This document shows positions 10,430 to 20,006 of a stretch of DNA of 64,000 nucleotides, piece after piece. The first letter of the stretch is position 1. Every line of letters begins with the position of its first letter. The stretch covers positions 1,798,001 to 1,862,000 of the forward strand of contig NZ_CP124620.1 in NCBI RefSeq assembly GCF_030128875.1. Direction: 5' to 3'. A model generated the notes under the pieces. The model worked only from the letters and a program-made list of their open reading frames with translations. It did no database searches and was not told where the DNA came from. The translations under genes and the position numbers were made by a program. This DNA comes from Stenotrophomonas sp. BIO128-Bstrain (GTDB taxonomy: Bacteria > Pseudomonadota > Gammaproteobacteria > Xanthomonadales > Xanthomonadaceae).

Positions 10430-12604
10430 TCAGCGCATGTCGCCGCCGTCGTCGGCCTGCCCCTGCGCCTTGCGCTGCGCACGTGCATCCAGCGCCTGCC
10501 GGCCTTCCTTGATGCCCGCCTGCAGCAGGGTCACGCGCTGCCGCCATTCGCTCTTGAGCTGCCAGTCGGCCATGCGCATCAGATCTCCGGCACGGTTGGC
10601 AACGCGGACCAGGCCCAGATTGCTGGCCACGCCCTTGATCGCGTGCGCCTGCTCGCGGAAATGGACCCAGTCGCTGCGCTCGCCGTCGGCCAGTGCCACG
10701 CCGATGCACTGGTCGGCATCGGCCAGGCATTGGCGGATGAACTCGCGTTCGAAACCGTCACCCATGCCGAGCGAGGCCAGCTCGTCGAGCACGCCCGGGT
10801 CCAGTACACCATCCAGCACGGTAGCGGTACGCACGATCGGTGCGCTGGCCTTGAGCTGGCCGTTGGAGGCGATATCGGCAAGCACATCCAGCAGCCGCAC
10901 CGCGACCACGGGCTTGGCCAGGAACGTATGCGCGCCGGCCTGGGTGCAGCGTTGGATGGCCTCGGGCGTGACGTCGGCACTGAGCACCAGCACCGGCGTG
11001 CGCGGACCGCCACCGGCCTGCATCACGCGCAGTTCCTTGAGCATGTCCAGGCCGCTCATGCCGGGCATGTGCAGATCCACGATGGCCGCATCGAAATCAC
11101 TCTCGGCCATCGCATCGAGCACCGCTTCACCGCCGTTGACGCACAGCACCTTGTGGCCGGCTTTCTGCAGCAGGCGCTGCAGCACCATCCGGTTGGCCTC
11201 GTGATCGTCGGCGACCAGGATGTGCATGCTGCGCACGCGCGCGCGGTGGCGCAGGAACGGGTCGGCGAACGCAATGACATTGCCGTTGCGGTCCGGCAGC
11301 CCGTCGCCGACCAGCGCCGGGGTGACCGTGCCCAGCGGCACGCGCGGCGGCGCGAACGGCAGCTCGAACCAGAAATGGCTGCCCTGCGGCGGGTTCTCTT
11401 CGTAGCCGATGTCCCCGCCCATCGCCTCGACCAGGCCCTTGGCGATGGTCGTGCCCAGGCCGGTGCCTTCGTGGCGGCGCGCCATGCTGACGTCAGCCTG
11501 CTCGAACGCTTCGAACAGGCGCGGGCGCATCTCCGGGGCGACACCGATGCCGGTATCGAGGATGTCGAACCGCAGGCGCACCCCGCCGTTGGATTCGGCA
11601 TCGAGCACGGCCACGCGGATTTCGACCCGGCCGTGGTCGGTGAACTTGACCGCGTTGCCGGCGATGTTGAGCAGGATCTGCCGCAGGTGACCCAGGTCAC
11701 CGCGCAGCAGCGGCGGCACGGTATCGGCCACCTTGACCCGGTAATCCAGCCGCTTGGCCTTGGCCTGCGGCAGCAGGATCAACCCGATGGCCTGGATCAC
11801 ATCGGCCAGCGCGAAGTCCTCGGCGGTCACGCGCAGCTTGCCCGCTTCGATCGCAGAGATATCGAGCACTTCCTCCACCAGCGCCAGCAGGCTGCGCGAG
11901 GACGCCTGGATGGTGTTCACACACTCGCGCTGCTCGTCATCGAGCTTGGTGGTGGCCAACAGCTCGGTCATGCCCGACAGGCCGTTGAGCGGCGTGCGGA
12001 ACTCGTGGCTCATGTTGGCCAGGAAACGGCTCTTGGCCTCGCTCGCGCGGCGCGCCTCGGCCATCGCACGGGTGAGCTGGCGCAGCAGCGTGGAGAAATA
12101 CAGCGGCACTGCCGCCAGGCCCAGCCACAGGCCGAATGCCAGCCGCGCGTTCTGATGCCAGTACGGGGTCAGCAGTGCGGTGCTGCCGAAGCTGACCATC
12201 GCCATCGCCACCGCGACGTACAGATAGTTGTTGCCGTAGCGCATGCCGTTGCCGACCGTCACCCACATCACCACGATGTAGACCCAGGCCAGTGGCTCGC
12301 CCATCTGCACCATGCCGGCGGCGATCAGCCCGTAATCGGCGAGCATGCCGGCCACCCGGCGCGGGTCCGAGCGTCCCGGCCGCCACAGCAGCCAGCCGAA
12401 CAGCCCCAGCGAGAGGGTCAGGCCGGTCAGCACGATCGCCAGCACCCCGTGGTACTGCGCCGGGGGCAGGTCGTGGCGCGGCCCCGGCATGAGCACATAC
12501 AGCAGGATCAGGGTGATCAGCACGATGCGCACGATCGCCTGGCCGTGTTCGGTATCCGGGCGCTGCGCCAGGCGGTGCTTCAGGCGCGGGTACAGACGAC
12601 GCAT
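10430..12604 (-). CDS. rpfC: Hybrid sensor histidine kinase RpfC, DSF receptor
   Basis: A 724-residue membrane sensor of DSF. In order: a short cytoplasmic N-terminus resembling the DSF-binding segment of Xanthomonas RpfC (Glu19 in TEH), about five membrane helices (residues 23-172), a dimerisation domain with His200 (MSHEFRTPLNG), and a catalytic ATPase domain (DTGIGV, GTGLGTTIAKGL). A receiver follows (DDHEANR; phosphoacceptor Asp in IVDLHMPGMSG), then an HPt domain with its histidine in AHAIKGVASN. The start is one base after the rpfG stop, so the two are one operon. About five membrane helices suggest the shorter-sensor form of the two RpfC types reported in S. maltophilia. It faces rpfF tail to tail. 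Confidence 0.96.
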   Translation of the reverse strand: MRRLYPRLKHRLAQRPDTEHGQAIVRIVLITLILLYVLMPGPRHDLPPAQYHGVLAIVLTGLTLSLGLFGWLLWRPGRSDPRRVAGMLADYGLIAAGMVQMGEPLAWVYIVVMWVTVGNGMRYGNNYLYVAVAMAMVSFGSTALLTPYWHQNARLAFGLWLGLAAVPLYFSTLLRQLTRAMAEARRASEAKSRFLANMSHEFRTPLNGLSGMTELLATTKLDDEQRECVNTIQASSRSLLALVEEVLDISAIEAGKLRVTAEDFALADVIQAIGLILLPQAKAKRLDYRVKVADTVPPLLRGDLGHLRQILLNIAGNAVKFTDHGRVEIRVAVLDAESNGGVRLRFDILDTGIGVAPEMRPRLFEAFEQADVSMARRHEGTGLGTTIAKGLVEAMGGDIGYEENPPQGSHFWFELPFAPPRVPLGTVTPALVGDGLPDRNGNVIAFADPFLRHRARVRSMHILVADDHEANRMVLQRLLQKAGHKVLCVNGGEAVLDAMAESDFDAAIVDLHMPGMSGLDMLKELRVMQAGGGPRTPVLVLSADVTPEAIQRCTQAGAHTFLAKPVVAVRLLDVLADIASNGQLKASAPIVRTATVLDGVLDPGVLDELASLGMGDGFEREFIRQCLADADQCIGVALADGERSDWVHFREQAHAIKGVASNLGLVRVANRAGDLMRMADWQLKSEWRQRVTLLQAGIKEGRQALDARAQRKAQGQADDGGDMR

Positions 12605-12605
12605 A

Positions 12606-13745
12606 TCACATCCCCGGGCGGGATGACGCGGTGGAGTGCTGTGCGCAGATCTCATCAAGCTGGAGGCGGCCGCGCAGCAGGGCATCGACGCAGCGCGGAT
12701 CGAACAACCGGCCCCGCTGGGCATACAGATACGCCAGCGTGGCTTCCATGGTCCATGCTTCCTTGTACGGACGCGGTGAGATCAGCGCGTCGAACACATC
12801 GGCCACCGCCACGATCCGCGCTTCCAGCGGAATCGCATCGCCGACCAGCCCATCCGGGTAGCCGCTGCCGTCGTAGCGCTCATGGTGGCGCAGCGCGATC
12901 AGGGCCCCGACCTGGATGAAACGGTTCTGGCTGCCACTCAGCAGCTCGTAGCCGATCCGCGGGTGCCGACGCATGATCGCCTGCTCCTCATCGCTCAGCT
13001 TGCCCTGTTTGAGCAGGACCGCATCGGGAATGGCGATCTTGCCCATGTCGTGCAGGGGCGCGGCCATCTCGATCAGCTTGACCTCTTCTTCCGGCAGCCC
13101 GAGCTGCTCGGCGATCAGCCCGGCGACATGGGCCATGCGCTCCAGGTAGGCACTGGTGCCGGCATCACGGAATTCGATCGCCCGCGCCAGCCGCGACAGC
13201 GTCTCGCGCTCGCGCTCCTCCACCTCGTGCATGCTGGCCAGCAGGCGCTGCTCCAGCGACAGCGCGCGCTGCTTGACGTTCTCCGACTGCTGGCGCAGCT
13301 GCAACAGGTTGTAGCAGCGCGCGCGCAGTTCGCGCGGGCGGATGGGCTTGACCAGGAAATCGATCACCCCGGCCTCCAGCGCGGCCTGGCGGATCGGCTC
13401 GTCGCCGACCACGGTGATCAGGATCACGGGGATGTCGCGGTGCTTGGGCAGGCGGCGGAAGCGGCGGGCGAACTCCAGCCCGTCCATCTCCGGCATGCGG
13501 TAATCGAGCAACAGCAGATCCACGGCGTGCGACTCGCACCAGGCAAGCGCCGTCAGCGGATCGCCGAAGTCGTGCACGGACAGTTCCGGCGCGATGTCCT
13601 CGATGACATGGCGCAGCATGGTACGCGCGGACGTCTGATCGTCAACGATGACAATATTCAAGGCTGCTTCTGCCTTCTTCCTTGACCACACTGGAACATG
13701 CTGCGAAGAGGATACTCCGCCGCTCTGCACGCTGGCACCTTGCAT
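12606..13745 (-). CDS. rpfG: Response regulator RpfG, HD-GYP c-di-GMP phosphodiesterase
   Basis: A 379-residue regulator that receives phosphate from RpfC and degrades cyclic di-GMP, linking DSF to virulence and biofilm output. Receiver: acidic pair VDDQ, phosphoacceptor Asp81 in LLLDYRMPEMDG, Lys133 in FLVKPIRP. HD-GYP domain: HD at 232-233 (LHDMGKIAIPD) and GYP at 295-297 (RYDGSGYPDG). ATG at 13745 is chosen because GGGAGG stands eight bases upstream; an alternative ATG at 13763 lacks one. The rpfH gene that sits between rpfG and rpfC in Xanthomonas campestris is absent; only one base separates the two genes. Confidence 0.96.
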   Translation of the reverse strand: MQGASVQSGGVSSSQHVPVWSRKKAEAALNIVIVDDQTSARTMLRHVIEDIAPELSVHDFGDPLTALAWCESHAVDLLLLDYRMPEMDGLEFARRFRRLPKHRDIPVILITVVGDEPIRQAALEAGVIDFLVKPIRPRELRARCYNLLQLRQQSENVKQRALSLEQRLLASMHEVEERERETLSRLARAIEFRDAGTSAYLERMAHVAGLIAEQLGLPEEEVKLIEMAAPLHDMGKIAIPDAVLLKQGKLSDEEQAIMRRHPRIGYELLSGSQNRFIQVGALIALRHHERYDGSGYPDGLVGDAIPLEARIVAVADVFDALISPRPYKEAWTMEATLAYLYAQRGRLFDPRCVDALLRGRLQLDEICAQHSTASSRPGM

Positions 13746-13760
13746 CGGTCCGCCTCCCGT

Positions 13761-13780
13761 CATGAACACCCCAGTTCATG
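13761..13780. promoter_or_regulatory. Perfect inverted repeat upstream of rpfG
   Basis: CATGAAC and GTTCATG, exact complements, separated by six bases, 16 bases before the rpfG start. It could be an operator or a small hairpin in the rpfG leader. No known regulator motif was recognised. Confidence 0.35.
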
Positions 13781-13913
13781 ATCGTCGTCACAGTGTGACG
13801 CCGGTGTCGGCGTCTCCCTGCAACCCGTCATGGTCTGTGGCCATCACGCCATAGCGCCTGTTAAGGCCACGCAGAAACCATACCCGCGCGGCCACGGCAG
13901 CGGAACCCCCGCG

Positions 13914-13938
13914 CCGGACGTGCCCCAAGCACGCCCGG
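13914..13938 (-). terminator. Hairpin after lysS
   Basis: CCGGACGTGC and GCACGCCCGG pair around CCCAA with one mismatch, ten bases past the lysS stop. No T run follows, so termination is uncertain. Confidence 0.35.
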
Positions 13939-13947
13939 ACCCAGGTC

Positions 13948-15465
13948 TCAGTTTTCCGGACGCATGTACGGGAACAGCAGCACGTCACGGATCGAACTGC
14001 TGCCGGTCAGCAGCATCACCAGACGGTCGATGCCGATGCCCAGGCCGCCGGTCGGGGCCATGCCGTACTCCAGCGCGCGGATGTAATCGGCGTCATAGTG
14101 CATGGCCTCGTCATCGCCGCCTTCCTTGGCCGTGACCTGGGCCTGGAACCGGGCCGCCTGGTCTTCCGGGTCGTTCAGCTCGGAGAAGCCGTTGGCCAGC
14201 TCCTTGCCGTTGATGAACAGCTCGAAGCGGTCGGTGTAGCCGGGCTGGTCATCGTTGGCGCGGGCCAGCGGCGAGACCTCGACCGGGTGGTCGGTGATGA
14301 AGGTCGGCTGGATCAGGGTGTGCTCGACGGTGGCCTCGAAGATCTCCAGCAGCAGCTTGCCCCAGCCGAAGGACGGCTTGATGCGGATCTTCAGGCGCTC
14401 GCAGTGGGCGGCCAGCGCATCGCGGTCGGTGCAGTCGGCGGCGCTGATCTCCGGGTTGTGGTGGCGCACCGCCTCGTCCATGCGCCAGCGGCGGAACGCC
14501 GGGGCCAGGTCGATCGTGGCACCGTCCCACTCCACCGTGGTGGTGCCCAGCACCTTGCTGGCCACGTCACGGATCACGCCTTCGGTCAGGTCCATCACTT
14601 CGGTGTACGTGGCGTAGGCCTCGTACAGCTCCATCATGGTGAATTCCGGGTTGTGGCGGGTGCTCACGCCCTCATTGCGGAAGTTGCGGTTGATCTCGTA
14701 CACGCGCTCCAGCCCACCCACGACCAGGCGCTTGAGGTACAGCTCCGGGGCCACGCGCAGGTACAGGTCCAGGTCCAGCGCGTTGTGGTGGGTGGTGAAC
14801 GGCTTGGCCGTGGCGCCGCCGGGGATGTAATGCATCATCGGCGTTTCGACTTCCAGGAAGTCGCGGTTGTCCAGCCACGCGCGCATGGCGCGGATGATCC
14901 GCGAGCGCTTGATGAACACCTCGCGCGACTCCGGGGTCACGATCAGGTCGACATAACGCTGGCGGTAGCGCTGCTCCACGTCGGCCAGGCCGTGCCACTT
15001 GTCCGGCAGCGGGCGCAGCGACTTGGTCAGCAGGCGGATGCTGGTGGCCTTGACCGACAGCTCACCGGTCTTGGTCCGGGTCAGCCCGCCCTCCACGGCG
15101 ATGATGTCGCCCACGTCCCAGCCCTTGAAGGCGGTGTAGGCATCGCCCAGCGTGCTGCCCTGCAGGAACAGCTGGATGCGGCCGGACTCGTCCTGGATCT
15201 GGGCGAAGCTGGCCTTGCCCATCACGCGCTTGGCCATCAGGCGGCCGGCCATCTTGACCTGGCGGTCGCTGGCCTCCAGCGCTTCGGCGGTCCAGTGCTC
15301 TGCATCGGCGAACTCGGCCTGCAGGGTGCCGGCGAAGTGCTCGCGGCGGAAATCGTTCGGGTAGGCAATGCCCTGCCCGCGCAGGGCGGTCAGTTTCGCG
15401 CGGCGCTCGGCGATGAGGCTGTTCTCGTCGACGGGGGGCTGCGGCGCGGCGGTCTGATCGTTCAT
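13948..15465 (-). CDS. lysS: Lysyl-tRNA synthetase, class II
   Basis: Charges tRNA-Lys with lysine. The 505-residue product has the N-terminal OB-fold anticodon-binding domain (about 65-175: [17 protein letters not shown]). Class II motif 2 is [20 protein letters not shown], and motif 3 is [20 protein letters not shown]. It lies downstream of prfB on the same strand, the prfB-lysS order known from E. coli and many other proteobacteria. A 127-bp gap separates them. Confidence 0.97.
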   Translation of the reverse strand: MNDQTAAPQPPVDENSLIAERRAKLTALRGQGIAYPNDFRREHFAGTLQAEFADAEHWTAEALEASDRQVKMAGRLMAKRVMGKASFAQIQDESGRIQLFLQGSTLGDAYTAFKGWDVGDIIAVEGGLTRTKTGELSVKATSIRLLTKSLRPLPDKWHGLADVEQRYRQRYVDLIVTPESREVFIKRSRIIRAMRAWLDNRDFLEVETPMMHYIPGGATAKPFTTHHNALDLDLYLRVAPELYLKRLVVGGLERVYEINRNFRNEGVSTRHNPEFTMMELYEAYATYTEVMDLTEGVIRDVASKVLGTTTVEWDGATIDLAPAFRRWRMDEAVRHHNPEISAADCTDRDALAAHCERLKIRIKPSFGWGKLLLEIFEATVEHTLIQPTFITDHPVEVSPLARANDDQPGYTDRFELFINGKELANGFSELNDPEDQAARFQAQVTAKEGGDDEAMHYDADYIRALEYGMAPTGGLGIGIDRLVMLLTGSSSIRDVLLFPYMRPEN

Positions 15466-15592
15466 GGCGTGGGTCTATGTATGTCGGGGGGGAGGTACGG
15501 TCCCCGCCATCATGCCGATGGTCGGGGCGGATTGCGAAACCGGGCGCGGCCCGGGCACAACGGATCGGGGCCGCGCGTGGCGGCCCCGACGG

Positions 15593-16718
15593 TCAGGCGT
15601 CGGTGCGTTTGGCACCCACGGCCAGGCCGGACTTCAGGCTGGCTTCGACGAATTCGTCGAGGTCGCCGTCCAGCACCTTCTGCGTATCGGAGCGCTCGAT
15701 GCCGGTGCGCAGGTCCTTGATGCGGCTCTGGTCGAGCACGTAGTTGCGGATCTGGCTGCCCCAGCCGATGTCGGACTTGGTGGCTTCCACCGCGTCACGC
15801 TCGGCATTGCGCTTCTGGATCTCCAGCTCATACAGCTTGGCGGCCAGCATCTTCATCGCGTTGTCGCGGTTCTGGTGCTGGCTGCGGCCGGTCTGGCAGG
15901 CCACGACCGTATTGGTCGGGATGTGCGTGATACGCACCGCCGACTCGGTCTTGTTGACGTGCTGGCCACCGGCGCCGGAGGAGCGGTACACATCGGTGCG
16001 CAGGTCGGCGGGGTTGATGTCGATCTCGATGTTGTCATCGACTTCCGGCGACACGAACACCGAGGTGAAGCTGGTGTGGCGGCGGTTGTCCGAATCGAAC
16101 GGCGACTTGCGCACCAGGCGGTGCACGCCGGTCTCGGTCTTCAGCCAGCCGTAGGCGTAATCGCCTTCCACGCGCAGCGTGGCCGACTTGATGCCCGCGA
16201 CGTCGCCGCCGGAGACTTCCATCAGCTCGGTCTTCCAGCCGCGCGATTCGCACCAGCGCAGGTACATGCGCAGCAGGATCTCGGCCCAGTCCTGGGCTTC
16301 GGTACCACCGGCGCCGGCCTGGATATCGACGAACGCCGCAGCGTTGTCCATCTGGCCGGAGAACATGCGCTGGAACTCCAGCTGCTCCACGTGCTTCTGG
16401 TACTTGTCCAGGTCACTGACCACGGCCAGGGCGGTTTCTTCGTCCTGTTCGCTTTCGGCCAGTTCCAGCAGTTCGCCCGACTCGGTCAGGCCGTCGAGGA
16501 TCGTGGCGATGCCGCCCACGGTCTTGTCCAGGTTGGCGCGTTCGCGGCCAAGGTTCTGGGCGTACTCGGCGTTGTTCCAGATATCAGGATTTTCCAGTTC
16601 CCGGGTTACTTCTTCCAGACGCTCTTTCTTGGCGTCGTAGTCAAAGATACCCCCTGAGCGAGAGCACGCGATCGGTGAGATCGGTGATGCGCTGGCGGAC
16701 AGGATTGAGCTCGATCAT
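15593..16718 (-). CDS. prfB: Peptide chain release factor 2, made by programmed +1 frameshift
   Basis: RF2 ends translation at UGA and UAA. Translation starts at ATG 16718 ([14 protein letters not shown]) and reads 25 codons to an in-frame TGA at 16643-16641. It then shifts +1 and continues from GAC at 16642, giving about 374 residues in all. The tripeptide anticodon motif SPF is in [11 protein letters not shown] and the catalytic GGQ in [10 protein letters not shown]. The shift site has the Shine-Dalgarno-like stimulator and CTTTGAC, so the break is regulatory and not an error: high RF2 terminates early, low RF2 allows the shift. It is upstream of lysS. Confidence 0.96.
16640..16655 (-). promoter_or_regulatory. 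prfB autoregulatory frameshift site
   Basis: On the minus strand the site reads AGGGGGTATCTTTGAC, identical to the E. coli prfB site. AGGGGG pairs with 16S rRNA and the ribosome slips at CTT with TGA in the A site. Confidence 0.95.
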
Positions 16719-16922
16719 GTCGGCGATTAATGCGTGCGAAAAGACTGTCCATCATAGCCTATCCGGGCCTTTTCGGCGGTGGCCGGGGCGGCAGGTACCC
16801 GCCGGCGGGCAGGAAAGCGAGATCGCTGAACACGGCCGCCCGGCCAGACGGTAGACTTCGGCCCCGCCGCGCGGCCCCCTGCCCGCGGCGTCCCCCAACG
16901 CACTACATGGAGCACCACCCCG

Positions 16923-17672
16923 ATGAGGACGTCATCCTCCGCCCTGCTGCTGGCCTTCGCCTGCCTGACCGCCTCCACCGCCGCTTCGGCCCTGGACCTC
17001 AAGCAGCTGACCAGCACCGGCCTGAAGGCCGGCCAGGCGCTCACCCTGTCCGACCAGGACGTGGCCAAGGCCGCCGACGAAGCCTGCGTCTACATGGACC
17101 AGCAGAACAAGGTCGCCCCCGCCAACTCGCCCTACGCCCAGCGCCTGGCCAGGATCACCCAGGGCCTGGCCAACGAAGACGGCATGAACCTCAACTTCAA
17201 GGTCTACCTGACCGACGACGTCAATGCCTGGGCCATGGCCAACGGCTGCGTGCGCGTGTACTCGGGCCTGATGGACATGGCCTCGGACGACGAAGTGCGC
17301 GGCGTGATCGGCCACGAGATCGGCCACGTCAAACTGGGCCACTCCAAGACCAAGATGCGTACCGCACTGCTGGCCTCGGCCGGTCGCGACACGCTGGCCG
17401 CCTCGGGCAATGCCAACATCGCCACCCTGACCCAGGGCCAGCTCGGCGAACTGGCCGAGGGCTTCGTCAACGCGCAGTTCTCGCAGAAGGAAGAAAGCGC
17501 TGCCGACGAATACGGCTACCGCTTCATGAAGCGCCACCAGTACGACCCGGCCGCCCTGGCCAGCATGTTCCGCAAGCTGTCCAGCAAGGGCGGCCTGATG
17601 TCCTCCCACCCGGGCTCGGAAGCCCGCGCCGGGCGCATCGACGCGATGATCAAGAAAGACAGCAAGCGCTGA
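16923..17672 (+). CDS. M48-family metalloprotease, exported
   Basis: A 249-residue zinc protease of the M48 family (Ste24/HtpX/LoiP group). The zinc motif HEIGHVKLGH is near residue 125, and the third ligand is probably the Glu in EESAADEYGYRFM. An N-terminal signal sequence is evident, with a likely cut after ASA. A cysteine lies in the hydrophobic stretch (LAFAC) but does not make a good lipobox, unlike the lipoprotein LoiP. GGAG precedes the ATG by eight bases. Homologues degrade misfolded envelope proteins. It is divergent from prfB and ends at a strong hairpin. Confidence 0.88.
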   Translation: MRTSSSALLLAFACLTASTAASALDLKQLTSTGLKAGQALTLSDQDVAKAADEACVYMDQQNKVAPANSPYAQRLARITQGLANEDGMNLNFKVYLTDDVNAWAMANGCVRVYSGLMDMASDDEVRGVIGHEIGHVKLGHSKTKMRTALLASAGRDTLAASGNANIATLTQGQLGELAEGFVNAQFSQKEESAADEYGYRFMKRHQYDPAALASMFRKLSSKGGLMSSHPGSEARAGRIDAMIKKDSKR

Positions 17673-17682
17673 GCTGCCTGAC

Positions 17683-17706
17683 GGCATCCCGGCCTGCCGG
17701 GATGCC
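17683..17706. terminator. Hairpin between convergent genes
   Basis: GGCATCCCGG and CCGGGATGCC form a perfect 10-bp stem around CCTG in the 58-base gap between the protease and the LytTR gene. There is no T run on either side, but the position suits a shared terminator. Confidence 0.55.
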
Positions 17707-17730
17707 ACGCCGGCTGGCGGCGCTCTGCCG

Positions 17731-18639
17731 TCAGCCGGTGGCCTGCACCGCCAGCGCCTGCCGGAACGAGGGCAGCTGCCGGCGACTGCACGGTACGCGC
17801 CCACCATCGTCCATGTGCAGCAAGGCCTCGCCCCCGTCCAGCGGCTCGATCGAGACCAGGTGCCGCACGTTCACCAGCCAGCTGCGGTGGGCCCGCACGA
17901 ACACGGCCGGATCCAACCGTTCTTCCAGTGCCGCCATGGTGCTGCGCAGCGGGTAGTCGTGCCCGCGCACCCGCAGATTGACGTAGTTCCCGGCCGCCTG
18001 GGCGTACTCGATATCACCGGTGGCGACCAGGAAGTCGCGGCCCAGCTTGCGCACCAGGAACCGCTCCGGACGTTCCACGGCGTCCACCGGCGGAGCATCG
18101 TCCGGCGCGGCCAGCAGATGCGCCTCGCCTTGCCGGCGCCGTCCGAACCAGCTGAAGAAGTGCTCGATCGCCACGAAGGTGAAGAACGCACGCACATCCT
18201 TGAGGTACTCGTACACCAGGCGTACCGGCCAGCTGGCATCGTCCTGGTAGTGGTAGCCGAGCGCGGCATAGGCGAGATGGCGCAGCCCCATCATCCCGGT
18301 GACATGCACCAGCGACCACGCCACGCTGGCCAGCAGGTACAGCGGCAGGCGGCGCTTCCAGGTATCGGCATGCAGCGGCCAACGCTGGCAGCCCCACCAC
18401 AGGACCGGCAGGGTCAGCAGGATCATCGTGACGCTGCTCAACTCCCAGATCATCGGCTGCCACAGGCCCAGCTCTTCGCCACGGCGCCCCGCATCCATCA
18501 CTTCCACCAGCGCATTGGCCACCGCGGTGGTCAGCAGGATCACCGACCACACCAGCATCCGCGCACCCGGCCGCCACCGCGCGGCACGTCCGTTCGCCAT
18601 TGAATCGTCCATTCGCAAAGGGTCGTCAGCCTGACTCAT
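17731..18639 (-). CDS. Membrane-anchored LytTR-family transcriptional regulator
   Basis: A 302-residue protein from ATG 18639. Residues about 28-150 hold four hydrophobic segments (for example LVWSVILLTTAVANALV). The C-terminal 100 residues are a LytTR DNA-binding domain (FLVRKLGRDFLVATGDIEYA, then VFVRAHRSWLVNVRHL). There is no receiver domain, so the membrane part is probably the sensor. No ribosome site is convincing; ATG 18612 is an alternative start. It is divergent from an acyltransferase-3 gene 136 bases away, a likely target. LytTR regulators bound to the membrane are common in Xanthomonadaceae; their signals are mostly unknown. Confidence 0.82.
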   Translation of the reverse strand: MSQADDPLRMDDSMANGRAARWRPGARMLVWSVILLTTAVANALVEVMDAGRRGEELGLWQPMIWELSSVTMILLTLPVLWWGCQRWPLHADTWKRRLPLYLLASVAWSLVHVTGMMGLRHLAYAALGYHYQDDASWPVRLVYEYLKDVRAFFTFVAIEHFFSWFGRRRQGEAHLLAAPDDAPPVDAVERPERFLVRKLGRDFLVATGDIEYAQAAGNYVNLRVRGHDYPLRSTMAALEERLDPAVFVRAHRSWLVNVRHLVSIEPLDGGEALLHMDDGGRVPCSRRQLPSFRQALAVQATG

Positions 18640-18775
18640 CACGCCATGGTAGTGCGCCCCGCCCGTCCCTTGGCGACCGCCATTGGTCACTTGGCACCCA
18701 CGGCAGAGCCCTTTGCCATGGCCGAACCCCCTCACAGTGCGCACCGTGGAGGCTCCTGCCCTCCCTGCCCCATCC

Positions 18776-20002
18776 ATGCCACGCCGCCACGACATCGACG
18801 CCCTGCGCGTACTCGCCTTCGCCCTGCTCATCCTGTATCACACCGCCATGGCCTACGTGGACGGCTGGGGGTTCCATCTCAAGAGCGACCACACCGCCGA
18901 GTGGCTGCAATGGCCGATGCTGCTGGTCAACCGCTGGCGGATGCAGCTGTTGTTTCTGCTCTCGGGCATCGCCATCGCCCTGATGCGGCCCGAAACGCGC
19001 ATCGCGCGCTTCGCCTTGCTGCGCACGTGGCGGCTGCTGCTGCCGCTGCTATTCGGCATGGCCGTGGTGGTGCCGATCCAGCCGTACTGCGAGGCAGTGA
19101 CCAACGGCCGCATCGAGCCCGGCTTCGGCGCGTTCCTGCTGCGCTACTGGCAGATGCCGGCCTGGCCGCAGGACAGCTTTGCCGGCTGGCAGCTGCGCAT
19201 CACCTGGAACCACCTGTGGTACCTGGCCTACCTGTGGGTCTACACGCTGGTACTGGCCTTGCTGATGCCCGTCCTGGATACCGCTGCCGTGCATCGCGCC
19301 GTGGAGCGCTTCGCCCGTGCGCCGGCGCCGCTGCTGATCGGGCTGCCCAGCCTGCTCTCCTTCGGCTGGGTGGCCTGGCTCGATCCCCGCTTCCCGTCCA
19401 CCAACCTGCTGTTTGGCGATTGGTACCAGCACGCCAAGTACGGAACGGTGTTCCTGGCCGGCTACCTGCTTGCCCGCGCCACCCCGTTCTGGGCGCGCGT
19501 GGTCGAGCTGCGCCAGACCACCCTGTGGGTGGCAGCCGTTGCGGCGAGCTGGTACTTCGGCATCCGCCTCCTGGGGCGGGTGTTGCCTGACGATTCGGTG
19601 CTGCGGCAGTGGCCGGACAGTGTCTGGACGCTGCAGGTGATGGCCAGCCAGTCGCTGTACCTGTGGGCCGTGCTGCTGGCCCTGCTCGGCTGGGCCAAGG
19701 TGTATCTGGATCGCCCGTTCCGCTGGCTGCCGTACTGCACCGAGGCGGTGTATCCCTGGTACATCCTGCACCAGAGCCTGATCATCGCGCTGCTGTTCTG
19801 GCTCAAACCGCTGCACCTGGGGCCGTGGTGGGAGCCGCTGCTGGTGCTGGCCGGGACGGTGGCCGGCTGCCTGGTGCTGTACGAAGGGCTGATCCGGCGC
19901 GTTGGCTGGCTGCGCCCACTGTTCGGACTGCGCCGGGAGCGGCTCTCGCCGATGCGTCCCGCCGCCGGTGGCGCAGCGGCGGGATCGCCAGGGGCCGGCT
20001 AA
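18776..20002 (+). CDS. Acyltransferase-3 family membrane protein (OpgC-like)
   Basis: A 408-residue integral membrane protein with about ten hydrophobic segments and the family's N-terminal signature (RRHDIDALRVLAFALLILYH, with Arg and His in the first helix). Members move acyl groups such as acetyl or succinyl onto envelope sugars; OpgC succinylates periplasmic glucans. The substrate here is not evident. ATG 18776 is chosen because the homology starts immediately after it; a clear ribosome site is lacking and the frame is open further upstream. It is divergent from the LytTR regulator. Confidence 0.8.
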   Translation: MPRRHDIDALRVLAFALLILYHTAMAYVDGWGFHLKSDHTAEWLQWPMLLVNRWRMQLLFLLSGIAIALMRPETRIARFALLRTWRLLLPLLFGMAVVVPIQPYCEAVTNGRIEPGFGAFLLRYWQMPAWPQDSFAGWQLRITWNHLWYLAYLWVYTLVLALLMPVLDTAAVHRAVERFARAPAPLLIGLPSLLSFGWVAWLDPRFPSTNLLFGDWYQHAKYGTVFLAGYLLARATPFWARVVELRQTTLWVAAVAASWYFGIRLLGRVLPDDSVLRQWPDSVWTLQVMASQSLYLWAVLLALLGWAKVYLDRPFRWLPYCTEAVYPWYILHQSLIIALLFWLKPLHLGPWWEPLLVLAGTVAGCLVLYEGLIRRVGWLRPLFGLRRERLSPMRPAAGGAAAGSPGAG

Positions 20003-20006
20003 GCGG

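Noticed and set aside
12604..12606. rpfH expected between rpfG and rpfC
   Set aside because: Only one base separates the two genes.
10418..12919. Plus-strand frame of 833 codons
   Set aside because: Antisense to rpfC and part of rpfG, both clearly coding.
16640..16643. In-frame stop in prfB read as a broken gene
   Set aside because: The surrounding sequence is the standard programmed frameshift site, so the gene is intact.
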